DNA of 64,000 bases. Source: Cycloclasticus sp. symbiont of Bathymodiolus heckerae. Lineage in GTDB: Bacteria > Pseudomonadota > Gammaproteobacteria > Methylococcales > Cycloclasticaceae. The translations under genes were made by a program, and so were the position numbers. Of the stretch, positions 37,030-47,263 are shown piece after piece. Where the stretch lies: contig LWTL01000112.1 in NCBI GenBank assembly GCA_002101235.1, positions 1-64,000 of the forward strand. Reading direction: 5' to 3'. How positions within the stretch are numbered: position 1 is the stretch's first letter; each line of letters starts with the position of its first letter. The notes under the pieces were generated by a model. The model made no database searches, was not told the DNA's origin, and saw only the letters and a list, made by a program, of their open reading frames with translations.

Positions 37030-37317
37030 ATGACAAACCGTACCGATATTATAAAAGAAACACTTACCGAAGCACTTCAGCCTACATTCATCCAGGTGCT
37101 TGATGATAGTCAAGCACATGCCGGTCATGAAGGCGCTAAATCAGGCGGAGGACATTTTTATCTTACAATCGTATCCGACGAATTTGATAACAAATCTCGC
37201 ATACAGCGACACCAACTTGTTTACAAAGCTTTAGGCGACATGATGAAGAGTGACATTCATGCATTAAGCATCAAAGCATTCACACCGGAAGAACAACCTC
37301 AACAACAAGGAATTTAA
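37030..37317 (+). CDS. bolA: BolA-family protein
   Basis: A 95-residue BolA protein (class II KH-like fold) with the conserved DDSQAHAGHEGAKSGGGHFYLTIVS-type region, shown here as HAGHEGAKSGGGHF, and the RHQLVYKALGDMM helix. BolA proteins act with monothiol glutaredoxins in iron-sulfur trafficking and affect morphology. It is directly followed by the parvulin gene (no gap) and preceded by yciB. Confidence 0.92.
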   Translation: MTNRTDIIKETLTEALQPTFIQVLDDSQAHAGHEGAKSGGGHFYLTIVSDEFDNKSRIQRHQLVYKALGDMMKSDIHALSIKAFTPEEQPQQQGI

Positions 37318-38109
37318 ATGAAAGCCACATCAGGTTTTATCGCATCAGTACTGCTTGTCGCTGCATCGCATACGGCTTTTGCCGAAGCAGACAAGACCAT
37401 TGCTATTGTTAATGGCAGTGAGTTAAAACAGTCTGCCCTACAGTTTTATGCGCTTGAGCGTCGTCAAAACGACCCTAAAAACAAAATGCCAGCTAGCCAA
37501 TTAATTGATGACATTGTCAACATGCAGTTACTCAAAGAAGAGGCCATTAAAAAGAAGTTAAATAAAGGTACTGAGTTTAGCGCACGTATGGATTTCATCA
37601 AATTAAGTATGCTATCCCAAGTAGCAATGATTAACTTTCTTGACAACAACCCCATTCCAGAGGCTCGCTTAAAACAAGAGTACGACGCCAGAATTGGCGA
37701 TATGAAAATCGTTGAACTTAAAGCCAGTCACATTTTATTAGACGATGGCGCTAAGGCTAAAGAGGTTATAAATAAACTAAATAACGGCGGTGACTTTGCT
37801 AAATTAGCTAAAGAATATTCAACTGGCCCTACCGGCCCTAAGGGTGGCGATTTAGGCTGGTTTACACCTCAACGTATGGTGCCAGAATTCTCTGAAGCCG
37901 TGCTTGAGCTAAAAAATGGCGAATTTACGAAAAAAGCCGTACGTACTCAATTCGGTTGGCACATCATTTTACGCTCTGGCAAACGCAATGGCTCCCCGCC
38001 TTCTTTTGAAACAGTTAAACCTAATATTGCTGCTGCTCTTGAGCAGGAGCATATTCAAAAACATATTCAAACCTTAAGAAAAAACGCGAATATTAAAATT
38101 ATTAAATAA
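37318..38109 (+). CDS. Periplasmic peptidyl-prolyl cis-trans isomerase, parvulin type
   Basis: A 263-residue secreted foldase. A signal peptide spans 1-22 (cleavage after AFA). An N-terminal SurA-like helical domain (about 25-135) is followed by one rotamase domain (about 138-232: LKASHILLDD, GGDLGWFTPQRMVPEFSEA, FGWHIILRSG). PpiC/PpiD-type relatives help outer-membrane protein folding. It abuts bolA, and a strong terminator follows, ending the yciB-bolA-parvulin unit. Confidence 0.92.
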   Translation: MKATSGFIASVLLVAASHTAFAEADKTIAIVNGSELKQSALQFYALERRQNDPKNKMPASQLIDDIVNMQLLKEEAIKKKLNKGTEFSARMDFIKLSMLSQVAMINFLDNNPIPEARLKQEYDARIGDMKIVELKASHILLDDGAKAKEVINKLNNGGDFAKLAKEYSTGPTGPKGGDLGWFTPQRMVPEFSEAVLELKNGEFTKKAVRTQFGWHIILRSGKRNGSPPSFETVKPNIAAALEQEHIQKHIQTLRKNANIKIIK

Positions 38110-38133
38110 ATCACCAGGTAAAGCCCGTATGAG

Positions 38134-38163
38134 CAAAGGCCCTTCACTTAGGGCCTTTGTTTT
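38134..38163 (+). terminator. Rho-independent terminator after the parvulin gene
   Basis: CAAAGGCCC pairs with GGGCCTTTG around an eight-base loop, followed by TTTTC. The stem is nine perfect pairs. Confidence 0.85.
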
Positions 38164-38260
38164 CAATTCAAAACACTCAACAAGCAAAGTTGTGAACCCA
38201 TTCTCAACTATTTAAATCACCTTCATTACTATATCTCTTACCCACTACGGAGATATATCT

Positions 38261-39640
38261 ATGATGCAGTACAACTCACTCATCAGTCTTTTAAAAGCGA
38301 ACACGATTAGCTACCGGATTATTAGTGTTGCACCATCAAAAACATTAGAACAAAACGCCAAACAATTAAGCACTCAACAAGCAATCGTTCTACGTTCTGT
38401 CTTTTTACAGTCAGATAAAGGCTCTGTATTAGCGACCCTTCCTCACGATGAGCTGATTGACTTTAAAAAAGTCACCTCTGCAACTGGATATAAAACAAAC
38501 CTTATTCCACAAAAAAGTAGCGTTCGAATTGTGCCAATACCTACCAACAACACTCAAAAGTCATTTATTTCAAAATCGATAGAAAACTATGAAACAGTTA
38601 TTTTTGAGTCTGGGAAATCTGGAGAGCTGGTGCAAATTTCATCACACCAATTAAGGAAACTTATTCCTTCGCACGATTATTTTTCATTTACTACAAAAAC
38701 AACGGCCATACCGTTAACTACAACAGACCTTAAGCAACAAGAAGCCTTCACACCCGATGTTGAAAAACGCACAAAACTCGAACGCTTATACAAACTACCC
38801 GCGATGCCACAAATGGCAAGCGAGCTCATTCGTTTAAAAAATAGCGATGGTGCCCACGCTAATGATCTAGCTCGCCTTATACAAGGCGACCCCAGCCTAA
38901 CGGCGCAAATTATTCGCTATGCAAAATCTGCATTCTTTAACTATCAAGGTGACATAAACTCCGTTAGCGAAGCCATAGCACGTGTTATTGGTTTTGAATC
39001 CGTTATTAATATTGCGCTAGGGCTGTCCGTTGGCAAACGTTTGAAAAATCCACCTGATGGGCCGTTAGGTTTAAATGAGTTCTGGAAGCATGCGGTATAT
39101 AGCGCCACACTTGCGCAAGCATTATCAAAAAAGATACCCAAAGAAAACCGTCCGAAACAGGACTTAGCTTATTTAGCCGGCTTACTTCACAACTTTGGTT
39201 TCTTGCTACTTGGTCACCTATTTCAACCAGAGTTTTTCTTACTGAATAGGCTCTATGCTGCCAACCTTTCAAGGTGCATAACATGTATTGAAAAGCATGC
39301 TTTAGGTATGGGTGCTGGGCAAAATGCCGTCAACATGGGGCACGCAGAGCTTGGCTCATGGTTACTGGAAAAGTGGCACTTACCTAATGAAATAGTTATT
39401 GTTGCTCGTGAACACCATAATAGAGCCTACAAAGGCGAGCATGAAAACTACTCTACCCTTATTGCTCTTGTAAATAATGCGCTCGGGTTGCACGACTTAG
39501 GAGATCACCGAGAAGAGCACTTAAGTTTGGCCTTATGCGCACAACTCAATCTAAGCTCTTCAGTCGTCCACGAGGAATTAGATAAAGTGTTAGCTCAAAG
39601 CGATCAAATTGACTTGATGATAAAACAATTTGCAGCTTAA
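38261..39640 (+). CDS. HDOD-domain signalling protein with N-terminal YbaK/aminoacyl-tRNA-deacylase-like region
   Basis: A 459-residue protein. The N-terminal 150 residues resemble the YbaK/ProX editing fold (for example VLRSVFLQSDKGSVLATLPHDE). After a linker, an HDOD domain (about 170-375) is clear: LYKLPAMPQMASELIRLKN, DPSLTAQIIRYAKSAFF and LAGLLHNFG. HDOD proteins are signalling modules without consistent phosphohydrolase residues, often linked to cyclic di-GMP. GGAG lies 8 bases before the first of two adjacent ATGs. It stands alone between terminator and adk. Confidence 0.82.
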   Translation: MMQYNSLISLLKANTISYRIISVAPSKTLEQNAKQLSTQQAIVLRSVFLQSDKGSVLATLPHDELIDFKKVTSATGYKTNLIPQKSSVRIVPIPTNNTQKSFISKSIENYETVIFESGKSGELVQISSHQLRKLIPSHDYFSFTTKTTAIPLTTTDLKQQEAFTPDVEKRTKLERLYKLPAMPQMASELIRLKNSDGAHANDLARLIQGDPSLTAQIIRYAKSAFFNYQGDINSVSEAIARVIGFESVINIALGLSVGKRLKNPPDGPLGLNEFWKHAVYSATLAQALSKKIPKENRPKQDLAYLAGLLHNFGFLLLGHLFQPEFFLLNRLYAANLSRCITCIEKHALGMGAGQNAVNMGHAELGSWLLEKWHLPNEIVIVAREHHNRAYKGEHENYSTLIALVNNALGLHDLGDHREEHLSLALCAQLNLSSSVVHEELDKVLAQSDQIDLMIKQFAA

Positions 39641-39691
39641 ATTACCCAAAAAGCTTTTGCGTTTCACTACGCCTTACTAGATAAAAAAACA

Positions 39692-39727
39692 GTATTGTGT
39701 TATTTTTCGCGATCGAAAAAACAATAC
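39692..39727 (+). promoter_or_regulatory. Hairpin in the adk leader
   Basis: GTATTGT (39692-39698) pairs with ACAATAC (39721-39727), and TTTTTCG (39703-39709) pairs with CGAAAAA (39714-39720) around CGAT; a four-base bulge separates the stems. It sits a few bases before the adk ribosome site AAGGG. No T-run follows, so regulation of adk is more likely than termination. Confidence 0.45.
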
Positions 39728-39743
39728 TTATAAGGGAAAATAA

Positions 39744-40391
<648 letters not shown>

Positions 40392-40438
40392 ACATTTGCA
40401 ATAACCAGGTAACACTCTATCTGGCTAACAATATATAT

Positions 40439-40481
40439 AACGTCATCTCATTTAGTTAAAGTGTGATGACGTTTTTAATTT
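40439..40481 (+). terminator. Rho-independent terminator after adk
   Basis: AACGTCATC (40439-40447) pairs with GATGACGTT (40465-40473), nine perfect pairs, and a T-rich run (TTTAATTTT) follows. The loop of 17 bases is long. Confidence 0.75.
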
Positions 40482-40514
40482 TAATAAATAATTTTTTAGT
40501 AGGAATACATACAA

Positions 40515-41534
40515 ATGAAAACATATGATGTTGCTGTTGTAGGCGCCACAGGTGCGGTTGGTGAAACCATGCTATCCATCCTTGAACAACGAAATTTCCC
40601 CATTGGGAACCTATATCCTCTAGCGAGCAGTCGCTCAGCTGGTGGCAGTATTCAATTCAACGGTAAAAGTGTAAAGATTGGCAATCTTGCCGATTTTGAC
40701 TTTAGCAAAGCCCAAATTGGTTTATTCTCAGCGGGTGGTTCCGTCTCTGCTGAGTACGCACCAAAAGCAGCTGCTGCAGGTTGTATCGTTATTGATAACA
40801 CCTCTCACTTTCGTTATGACGATGACATCCCACTTGTCATTCCAGAAGTGAACCCTGAAGCCATCGCGCAACATACAAATAAAGGTATCATTGCTAACCC
40901 TAATTGCTCCACCATTCAAATGTTAGTGGCCCTTAAACCAATCTACGATGCCGTTGGCATTGAACGAATTAACGTAGCCACATACCAAGCTGTATCTGGA
41001 ACAGGCAAAGACGCCATTGAGGAGCTCGCAGGACAAACCGCTAAATTGCTTAACGGAAAAAAAGCTGAAGCCAAGGTTTATCCTAAACAGATCGCTTTTA
41101 ATGTATTGCCTCAGATTGATGTCTTCCTAGAAAATGGCTACACCAAAGAAGAAATGAAAATGGTTTGGGAAACTAACAAAATTTTCAATGATGACTCCAT
41201 TAAAGTAAATCCAACTGCAGTTCGTGTCCCTGTTTTTTATGGGCATTCAGAAGCATTACACATTGAAACAAAAGAAAAAATCAGCGTTCAACAGGCTCGT
41301 GAACTCATGGAAAACTTCGATGGCATCACCCTTATCGATGACCGTGTTGATGGCGGCTACCCCACAGCTGTTACCGAGTCCGCAGGTAATGACGATGTTT
41401 ACGTTAGTCGTATTCGAGAAGACATTTCTCACCCAAATGGACTTAACATGTGGGTCGTTGCTGATAACGTTCGCAAAGGTGCTGCGCTAAATAGTATACA
41501 AATCGCAGAAGTACTAGTAAAAAAATATCTTTAG
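40515..41534 (+). CDS. asd: Aspartate-semialdehyde dehydrogenase
   Basis: A 339-residue NADPH enzyme making aspartate semialdehyde for lysine, threonine and methionine. NADP motif GATGAVGETM is at 10-19; C131 in NPNCSTIQM is catalytic; the EALHIETKE segment carries the histidine. It precedes fimV, as in Pseudomonas. It has its own 123-base upstream region containing the adk terminator. Confidence 0.96.
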   Translation: MKTYDVAVVGATGAVGETMLSILEQRNFPIGNLYPLASSRSAGGSIQFNGKSVKIGNLADFDFSKAQIGLFSAGGSVSAEYAPKAAAAGCIVIDNTSHFRYDDDIPLVIPEVNPEAIAQHTNKGIIANPNCSTIQMLVALKPIYDAVGIERINVATYQAVSGTGKDAIEELAGQTAKLLNGKKAEAKVYPKQIAFNVLPQIDVFLENGYTKEEMKMVWETNKIFNDDSIKVNPTAVRVPVFYGHSEALHIETKEKISVQQARELMENFDGITLIDDRVDGGYPTAVTESAGNDDVYVSRIREDISHPNGLNMWVVADNVRKGAALNSIQIAEVLVKKYL

Positions 41535-41615
41535 ACTATAGTTATTTATAATTATTTAATTCAACACCTTGTGTTTTTAAGGAATAAAAACTATCGCTAG
41601 TTTAGGAGCAATAAA

Positions 41616-43754
41616 ATGAAGAAATCATCTAAGGCAGTTGCCGCATTCTGTTTACTGAATTCAGTTAGTGCTTTTGCATTAGGCGTTGGTGAAATAAAAA
41701 CACATTCGGCGTTGAACCAGGTTTTAAATGCACAGATACCCCTTATTAGCTCTAAAAATGAGGACCCTAGCAATATTATTATAGGTATAGCTTCAAGAGA
41801 AACATTTAAGAAGGCGGGTATCGACCGTCCCCACTATTTAACCCAACTAAAGTTCACGCCTGTTATTGGAAAGAACGGTGAGGTTGTTATTGATATCCGC
41901 TCTGCCGCAACTATAAAAGAACCTTTTGTAAATTTCATATTGGAAGTTGAGTGGCCTCAGGGACGCACTCTAAAGGAATTCACGATTCTTTTAGATCCGC
42001 CAATCACCATGTCTGATGTTAGAACAACACCAATTGCATTAGCTAAAAGCCCAACAATCACACCCGTTGCAACAACAAGCAATCAAGTAACGGCCTATAT
42101 AGCGCCTGTTTCTCAGGCAGCACCTGCTAAAGAGTATGGCCCGACTAAAAGTAGAGATACTGTCTGGGGCATTGCTAAAAAACTAGTCGCTAACGACCGC
42201 ACAGTGACTCATCAACAAATGATGCTCGCTCTATACGACAATAATCCTAAGGCATTCTACAAAAAAAATATTAACGCTCTAAAAAAAGGCGCCATTCTCC
42301 AAGTTCCAAATAATGAGCAAGTAAACAGTCGCTCGGCCATGCAGGCGAATAACGAATATCATGATCAAAACGTTCTTTGGTCGTCTTCAACTAAAGCAGC
42401 AACTCCAACAACCGTTATTGCTGAAGCAAAAAACGAAACTCAGCAAGCCGCGGCAACAAATAATATTAAAAAAAAACTTGAAAATAACGTAGAGGAAGCA
42501 AAGTTATCTCTTCTTACCCCTAAGCAAGAGGAAAATACTGGCGTCACTGTTGAAGGGAATTCTATTGATACACCAGTTGGGTCAAATAGCCCGAAAGACA
42601 CAGCCAATATGGCTATTGAAATGGCAACAACGCTTGAAGAAGAAAACAAAGAGGTCAAATCACGCCTTAATGACCTAGAGTCACAAGTCGATAAGTTACA
42701 ACGTTTGCTTGCTTTAAAAAATGAACAACTAGCGCAGCTACAAACCACTAAAACAACAGAAATAACGCCTGCACCAAAACCTGCTCCCGTTCAACAGCCT
42801 GCCGAAGACACCGACAACAACCTCCCTCTTTATGGTGGTGGGTTAGTTATCGCCCTGCTTGGCTTGTTTTTAGCTCGCCGTAAAAAGAAAGAACAATCTG
42901 CAGAAAATGACTTCTCTGTTTCTGAGAACCCTGTATTCACACCAAACGTTACAGAAGAAACCCCTAGTGAAAACATAGAGGAAGCTGAAACTAGTACCAC
43001 CTCTACTTTTATCGAAGAAGAGCCACTGTTAAGTGAATTCACTCCCAGTGAATTTGACAGTAATATTCAAAGCCAAGAGGCTGACCCTATTACAGAGTGC
43101 GATGTATATATTGCTTATGGCAGGTACCAGCAAGCAGAGGATCTAATCAATAAAGCCCTATCGAATGACCCTGAAAACTTAGGCTATAAGCTTAAGTTAG
43201 TGGACGTCCATTTTTCATCGGGTAATGCAGATGCATTTGAAGAACTCGCCGCATCACTATCGTCTTTACAAGACTCGGATCCTAATACTTGGAACAATAT
43301 TGCTGATATGGGTGCTGAGATTTGCCCAGAATCCTCTCTTTTCCTTGCGCCCCTACATGAAAACACGTCTAAAAATGACACGGCTGATTTCGATGAAGTT
43401 ATCGATTTAGAAGCAGCCGAAGAAGATGCCAACGACCCCGAATTACAAGAGAGTGCAGATACTGAAGAAAGTAGTGAGTTTGAGTTTGATTTTGGTCTCA
43501 TCAAAAATGAAACACCTATCGACAATAACGAAACCGTTGACGACGAACCAAAAACCAACGAAATTGAGTTAGAGCTTGATGAAAGCGAGCCATCTAAAAC
43601 TGATGAATCGAACGCCGATACTCAACTTGGACTGGCACAAGCTTACATTGAAATGGAAGATCTTGAATCAGCCCGTGAAGCATTAAACGTGGTATTAGAA
43701 ACCGGCACAGAGGCTGAAAAAAACCAAGCGCAAGAAATGCTCAATAAAATGTAA
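41616..43754 (+). CDS. fimV: FimV/HubP-family polar hub protein
   Basis: A 712-residue protein. A signal peptide (about 1-22) is followed by the conserved FimV N-terminal domain (LGVGEIKTHSALNQVLNAQIPL), a LysM-like peptidoglycan-binding segment (about 178-230, DTVWGIAKKLVANDR), a coiled coil (about 338-375), one membrane span (about 404-420, then RRKKK), a long acidic cytoplasmic region, and the C-terminal FimV domain (LGLAQAYIEMEDLESAR). FimV/HubP proteins organise the cell pole and type IV pili. The asd-fimV order is conserved; truA, its usual next neighbour, is absent and the sox cluster starts instead. Confidence 0.9.
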   Translation: MKKSSKAVAAFCLLNSVSAFALGVGEIKTHSALNQVLNAQIPLISSKNEDPSNIIIGIASRETFKKAGIDRPHYLTQLKFTPVIGKNGEVVIDIRSAATIKEPFVNFILEVEWPQGRTLKEFTILLDPPITMSDVRTTPIALAKSPTITPVATTSNQVTAYIAPVSQAAPAKEYGPTKSRDTVWGIAKKLVANDRTVTHQQMMLALYDNNPKAFYKKNINALKKGAILQVPNNEQVNSRSAMQANNEYHDQNVLWSSSTKAATPTTVIAEAKNETQQAAATNNIKKKLENNVEEAKLSLLTPKQEENTGVTVEGNSIDTPVGSNSPKDTANMAIEMATTLEEENKEVKSRLNDLESQVDKLQRLLALKNEQLAQLQTTKTTEITPAPKPAPVQQPAEDTDNNLPLYGGGLVIALLGLFLARRKKKEQSAENDFSVSENPVFTPNVTEETPSENIEEAETSTTSTFIEEEPLLSEFTPSEFDSNIQSQEADPITECDVYIAYGRYQQAEDLINKALSNDPENLGYKLKLVDVHFSSGNADAFEELAASLSSLQDSDPNTWNNIADMGAEICPESSLFLAPLHENTSKNDTADFDEVIDLEAAEEDANDPELQESADTEESSEFEFDFGLIKNETPIDNNETVDDEPKTNEIELELDESEPSKTDESNADTQLGLAQAYIEMEDLESAREALNVVLETGTEAEKNQAQEMLNKM

Positions 43755-43839
43755 AACAAAGAATCTTTATTCTTATTTGCTATATGTATATTATTTTCTT
43801 TGTTATAGAATTAATTAAAATAAATTACACAGAAGAGAT

Positions 43840-45150
43840 ATGTCGAACTCAAAGAAACCTGAAAGTTCCAAAGCATACCTTGCTGGATTAGCGAACCAAG
43901 TTCCTTCTTCTTCACGAAGGGACTTTTTAAAGAAAGGCATTAAATTCAGTACCGGTCTCGCTGCGACTGCTGCAACGAGCGCCGCTATTTCAGATAACCT
44001 CCCGCCAAACATTCCTAGTTGGAGCAAAACATTAGGAAGCGGTGTTGTCTCAACACCTTACGGAATACCATCAAAGTTCGAAAAAAACGTTATCCGTCGA
44101 ACCGTTCCATGGTTAACAGCCGATAAGATTTCATCTATCAGCATGTCTCCCATCCAAGAGCTCAAAGGGATTATTACACCTAACGGCCTCGTATTTGAAC
44201 GCTACCATGCGGGTGCGCCAATCGTTAACCCTGAAGAACACAGGTTAATGATTCATGGCTTAGTCGATAACCCTTTGATTTTTACGATGGACGACTTAAT
44301 GCGTTTCCCATCTGAGTCCGTCATTAATTTCTTAGAATGTCCAGCAAATGGCGGCATGGAATGGCGCGGCCCACAAATGGAAGCACTTCAGTTTACACAT
44401 GGCATGATCAGCTGTTGCGAATGGACCGGTGTCCGTTTATCAACCCTTTTAGCTGAGGTTGGCGTACAAACCAAAGGCAAGTGGATATTAGCTGAAGGTG
44501 CCGATGGTGCAGCCATGAGTCGCAGCATCCCAATGGACAAAGCATTAGACGACGCGTTAATTGTCTATGCGCAAAATGGTGAAATGCTTCGCCCTGAACA
44601 AGGTTACCCCGTACGTTTATTCAACCCTGGCTGGGAAGGAAACACCTCCGTTAAATGGCTACGTCGTTTAGAAATTGGTGACAAGCCTTGGCATCATCGC
44701 GAAGAGACATCCAAATATACCGATTTAATGCCTGATGGGCGCTCACGTCGCTTCTCATACGAACAGGAAGCTAACTCTGTTATCACATCACCTTGCCCAG
44801 AAAACCCATGGGGGCAAAAAGGCGCTTATGAAATTGAAGGTTTAGCATGGAGTGGTCGCGGCAAAATAAAGCATGTTGATGTCTCAATTGATGGTGGCGT
44901 TACTTGGCGCCCCGCTCGTTTAAAAGGTTTAGTTTTATCGAAAGCATTAACTCGCTTTTCACTCCCGTTCAAATGGAGCGGCGCGCCTCTTCTATTACAA
45001 AGCCGAGCCATTGATGAAACCGGTTATGTGCAACCAACACTGAACCAACTACGTGACATTCGTGGAACAAATTCCATTTACCATAAGAATTCTATCCACA
45101 CATGGCAATTACAAAGCAACGGGAAGATTAAAAATGTTCAGCTTAAATAA
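43840..45150 (+). CDS. soxC: Sulfite dehydrogenase molybdopterin subunit SoxC
   Basis: SoxC (436 residues) with SoxD forms the sulfur dehydrogenase that oxidises SoxY-bound sulfur in the periplasm. A Tat signal RRDFLKK is at 26-32. The Mo ligand is C167 in LECPANGG, and the C-terminal dimerisation domain follows. It opens the cluster soxCDXYZAKB; a GAAGAG ribosome site precedes the ATG. soxD starts inside its last 17 bases. Confidence 0.93.
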   Translation: MSNSKKPESSKAYLAGLANQVPSSSRRDFLKKGIKFSTGLAATAATSAAISDNLPPNIPSWSKTLGSGVVSTPYGIPSKFEKNVIRRTVPWLTADKISSISMSPIQELKGIITPNGLVFERYHAGAPIVNPEEHRLMIHGLVDNPLIFTMDDLMRFPSESVINFLECPANGGMEWRGPQMEALQFTHGMISCCEWTGVRLSTLLAEVGVQTKGKWILAEGADGAAMSRSIPMDKALDDALIVYAQNGEMLRPEQGYPVRLFNPGWEGNTSVKWLRRLEIGDKPWHHREETSKYTDLMPDGRSRRFSYEQEANSVITSPCPENPWGQKGAYEIEGLAWSGRGKIKHVDVSIDGGVTWRPARLKGLVLSKALTRFSLPFKWSGAPLLLQSRAIDETGYVQPTLNQLRDIRGTNSIYHKNSIHTWQLQSNGKIKNVQLK

Positions 45151-46063
45151 GTTATTAGTTTGCCTTAGCTTTCTAGTCGCTATTACCTTTTCAAGTATTG
45201 CGCTTGCCGAGGATATAAGCCACTTTGGTATTGGAAAAACTGCAACACCCGAAGAAATAGCTGGCTGGGATATTGACGTACGCCCTGACGGCAAAGGTTT
45301 GCCAAAAGGACAAGGATCTATCTCTGTAGGTGAAGAATTATACGAAGCAAAGTGTGCTTCTTGCCACGGCTCATTTGGCGAAGGTGTAGGACGTTGGCCT
45401 CCTCTAGCGGGCGGCGAAGATTCATTACGAGAAGACCGTCCAGAAAAGACCGTCGGTAGCTACTGGCCATACGCATCAACCTTATGGGATTATATAAACA
45501 GAGCAATGCCGTTCCCTGCACCACAATCATTAAAGCCTGATGAAGTTTATGCCATTACGGCTTACGTTTTGTATTTAAACGACCTCGTCGAAGATGATTT
45601 TGTTTTAACACAAGACAATTTAGCATCCATAAAAATGCCAAACGAAGACAATTTCTATATCGATGATAGACCCGATACAAATAACACTCGTTGCATGAAA
45701 AAATGTAAAGATCCTAGTAAAATCGTGGTTATTCAATCACTCAGCGGCATAACGCCTGATCAAGAAAAAGAAGAATCAACGACTGAACAAAACAACAGCC
45801 TTAGCGAAACGGCCATTGCAGGCAAAGCAATTTACACTTCAAGCTGCTTAGTCTGTCATGGCAGCGGTGTTGCTGGTGCTCCAACGTTAACTGATAAAGA
45901 AAGTTGGGCAAAAAGACTTGAGCAAGGCATGGATACTGTTGTAAAACATGCTATCGGTGGATTCCTTGGTGAAAAAGGCATGATGCCCCCTAAAGGTGGA
46001 AATATGTCCCTTACCGATGAAGATGTTAAAAATGCCGTTCATTACATGGTTGAGGCTGAATAA
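45134..46063 (+). CDS. soxD: Diheme cytochrome c subunit SoxD
   Basis: A 309-residue periplasmic cytochrome that takes electrons from SoxC. A signal peptide covers about 1-25 (ends SIALA). Two haem sites are present: C74-C77-H78 (CASCH) and C238-C241-H242 (CLVCH). The ATG at 45134 is chosen because it starts the signal peptide; an upstream in-frame start adds a non-hydrophobic tail inside soxC. It overlaps soxC by 17 bases and soxX follows after 2 bases. Confidence 0.9.
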   Translation: MFSLNKLLVCLSFLVAITFSSIALAEDISHFGIGKTATPEEIAGWDIDVRPDGKGLPKGQGSISVGEELYEAKCASCHGSFGEGVGRWPPLAGGEDSLREDRPEKTVGSYWPYASTLWDYINRAMPFPAPQSLKPDEVYAITAYVLYLNDLVEDDFVLTQDNLASIKMPNEDNFYIDDRPDTNNTRCMKKCKDPSKIVVIQSLSGITPDQEKEESTTEQNNSLSETAIAGKAIYTSSCLVCHGSGVAGAPTLTDKESWAKRLEQGMDTVVKHAIGGFLGEKGMMPPKGGNMSLTDEDVKNAVHYMVEAE

Positions 46064-46065
46064 AT

Positions 46066-46413
46066 ATGTTATCCATAAAAATCCCTTTCAAGTTCCTTTT
46101 TATAATCGTCGCGTTATCTATTATCTCAAACATAGCATTAGCTAGCGAAATGGACGGTAAAAAGATAGCTTTCGATAGAAAGAAAGGCAACTGCCTAGCT
46201 TGTCACGCGATGGATGACGGCGATATGCCCGGTAACATAGGCCCACCTTTAATCGTAATGAAAACAAGATTCCCAGACCGTGCCATACTTAAAGCACAAA
46301 TTTGGGATGCAACCATAAAAAACCCTATTTCAATCATGCCTCCTTTTGGAAAACACCACATTCTAAGCGACGCTGAGATTGAAAAATTACTCGATTACCT
46401 CTATACCCTTTAA
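46066..46413 (+). CDS. soxX: Cytochrome c subunit SoxX
   Basis: A 115-residue monohaem cytochrome with an N-terminal signal peptide (about 1-27) and haem motif CLACH (C43, C46, H47). The segment GNIGPPL, followed by the FPD and IMPPFG regions, matches SoxX, which pairs with SoxA to attach thiosulfate to SoxY. It lies 2 bases after soxD. Confidence 0.9.
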   Translation: MLSIKIPFKFLFIIVALSIISNIALASEMDGKKIAFDRKKGNCLACHAMDDGDMPGNIGPPLIVMKTRFPDRAILKAQIWDATIKNPISIMPPFGKHHILSDAEIEKLLDYLYTL

Positions 46414-46434
46414 CTTACTAGTAACGGAGAAAAC

Positions 46435-46893
46435 ATGGCTATTTCACGTAGAAAATTCTTAAACATGCTAACAGTCGGTTCTACCGCTTGTTTAGCTTTA
46501 ATGACACCTATCACCTCATGGGCCGCTTGGGCGAGCGACGCCTTTAATGCAGAAAAGCCAGAAGATGCTTACAAAAGTCTATTTGGCTCTAACGAACTAA
46601 TTGAAAGCGATGAAGTTAAATTAAAAGTACCAAAAATTGCAGAAAATGGCGGTGCTGTACCTGTTTCAGTTAAAACAGATATGAAAAATGTTGAGTCAAT
46701 CAGTATTTTTGTAAAAGACAACCCACAGCCATTAACAGCAACATTCCAAATACCTGTTGGCACAATAGCCGATATCTCTACACGCATTCGGTTAGCTCAA
46801 ACAAGTACCGTTACTGCTGTTATAAAAGCAGATGGCAACCTTTACAGCAAAAGCCAAGAAGTAAAAGTAACGATCGGCGGCTGCGGCGGTTAA
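46435..46893 (+). CDS. soxY: Thiosulfate-carrier protein SoxY
   Basis: SoxY (152 residues) carries sulfur intermediates on the cysteine of its C-terminal swinging arm GGCGG (C150). The N-terminus has a Tat signal (SRRKFL at 4-9), allowing export of the folded SoxYZ pair. A ribosome site (ACGGAG) precedes the ATG. Confidence 0.95.
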   Translation: MAISRRKFLNMLTVGSTACLALMTPITSWAAWASDAFNAEKPEDAYKSLFGSNELIESDEVKLKVPKIAENGGAVPVSVKTDMKNVESISIFVKDNPQPLTATFQIPVGTIADISTRIRLAQTSTVTAVIKADGNLYSKSQEVKVTIGGCGG

Positions 46894-46953
46894 ACAAAAT
46901 CAAATTAATTATGCCTAAAGCGTAATTCAATTTCATCCTATTTGGAGATAACA

Positions 46954-47256
46954 ATGAAAGTTAAAGCAAAATTTAAAAATGACATTACTAAAGTTCGCGT
47001 ATTAGCAAAACACCCTATGGAAACAGGTCGTCGTATTAACAAAGAAACCGGCGAAAAAATACCCGCAAAATACATACAAGAATTAACCTGCGAATATGAC
47101 GGAAAAGTTGTTTTTGTTGCTCAATTCGGCACAGCTGTATCACAAAACCCTTATCTTGCCTTTTCATTTGAAGGCGGAAAGAAAGGCTATACTCTAGAAC
47201 TACGCTGGAATGACAACACGGGTGATGTAGAAAAAACGGAAGCTAAAATCAAATAA
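46954..47256 (+). CDS. soxZ: Sulfur-oxidation protein SoxZ
   Basis: A 100-residue all-beta partner of SoxY, exported with it by hitch-hiking on the SoxY Tat signal. The ATG at 46954 has GGAG 7 bases upstream, and homologues begin at this point; an in-frame TTG four codons earlier overlaps that ribosome site. The LAKHPMETGRR segment is characteristic. Confidence 0.94.
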   Translation: MKVKAKFKNDITKVRVLAKHPMETGRRINKETGEKIPAKYIQELTCEYDGKVVFVAQFGTAVSQNPYLAFSFEGGKKGYTLELRWNDNTGDVEKTEAKIK

Positions 47257-47263
47257 CCTACGC

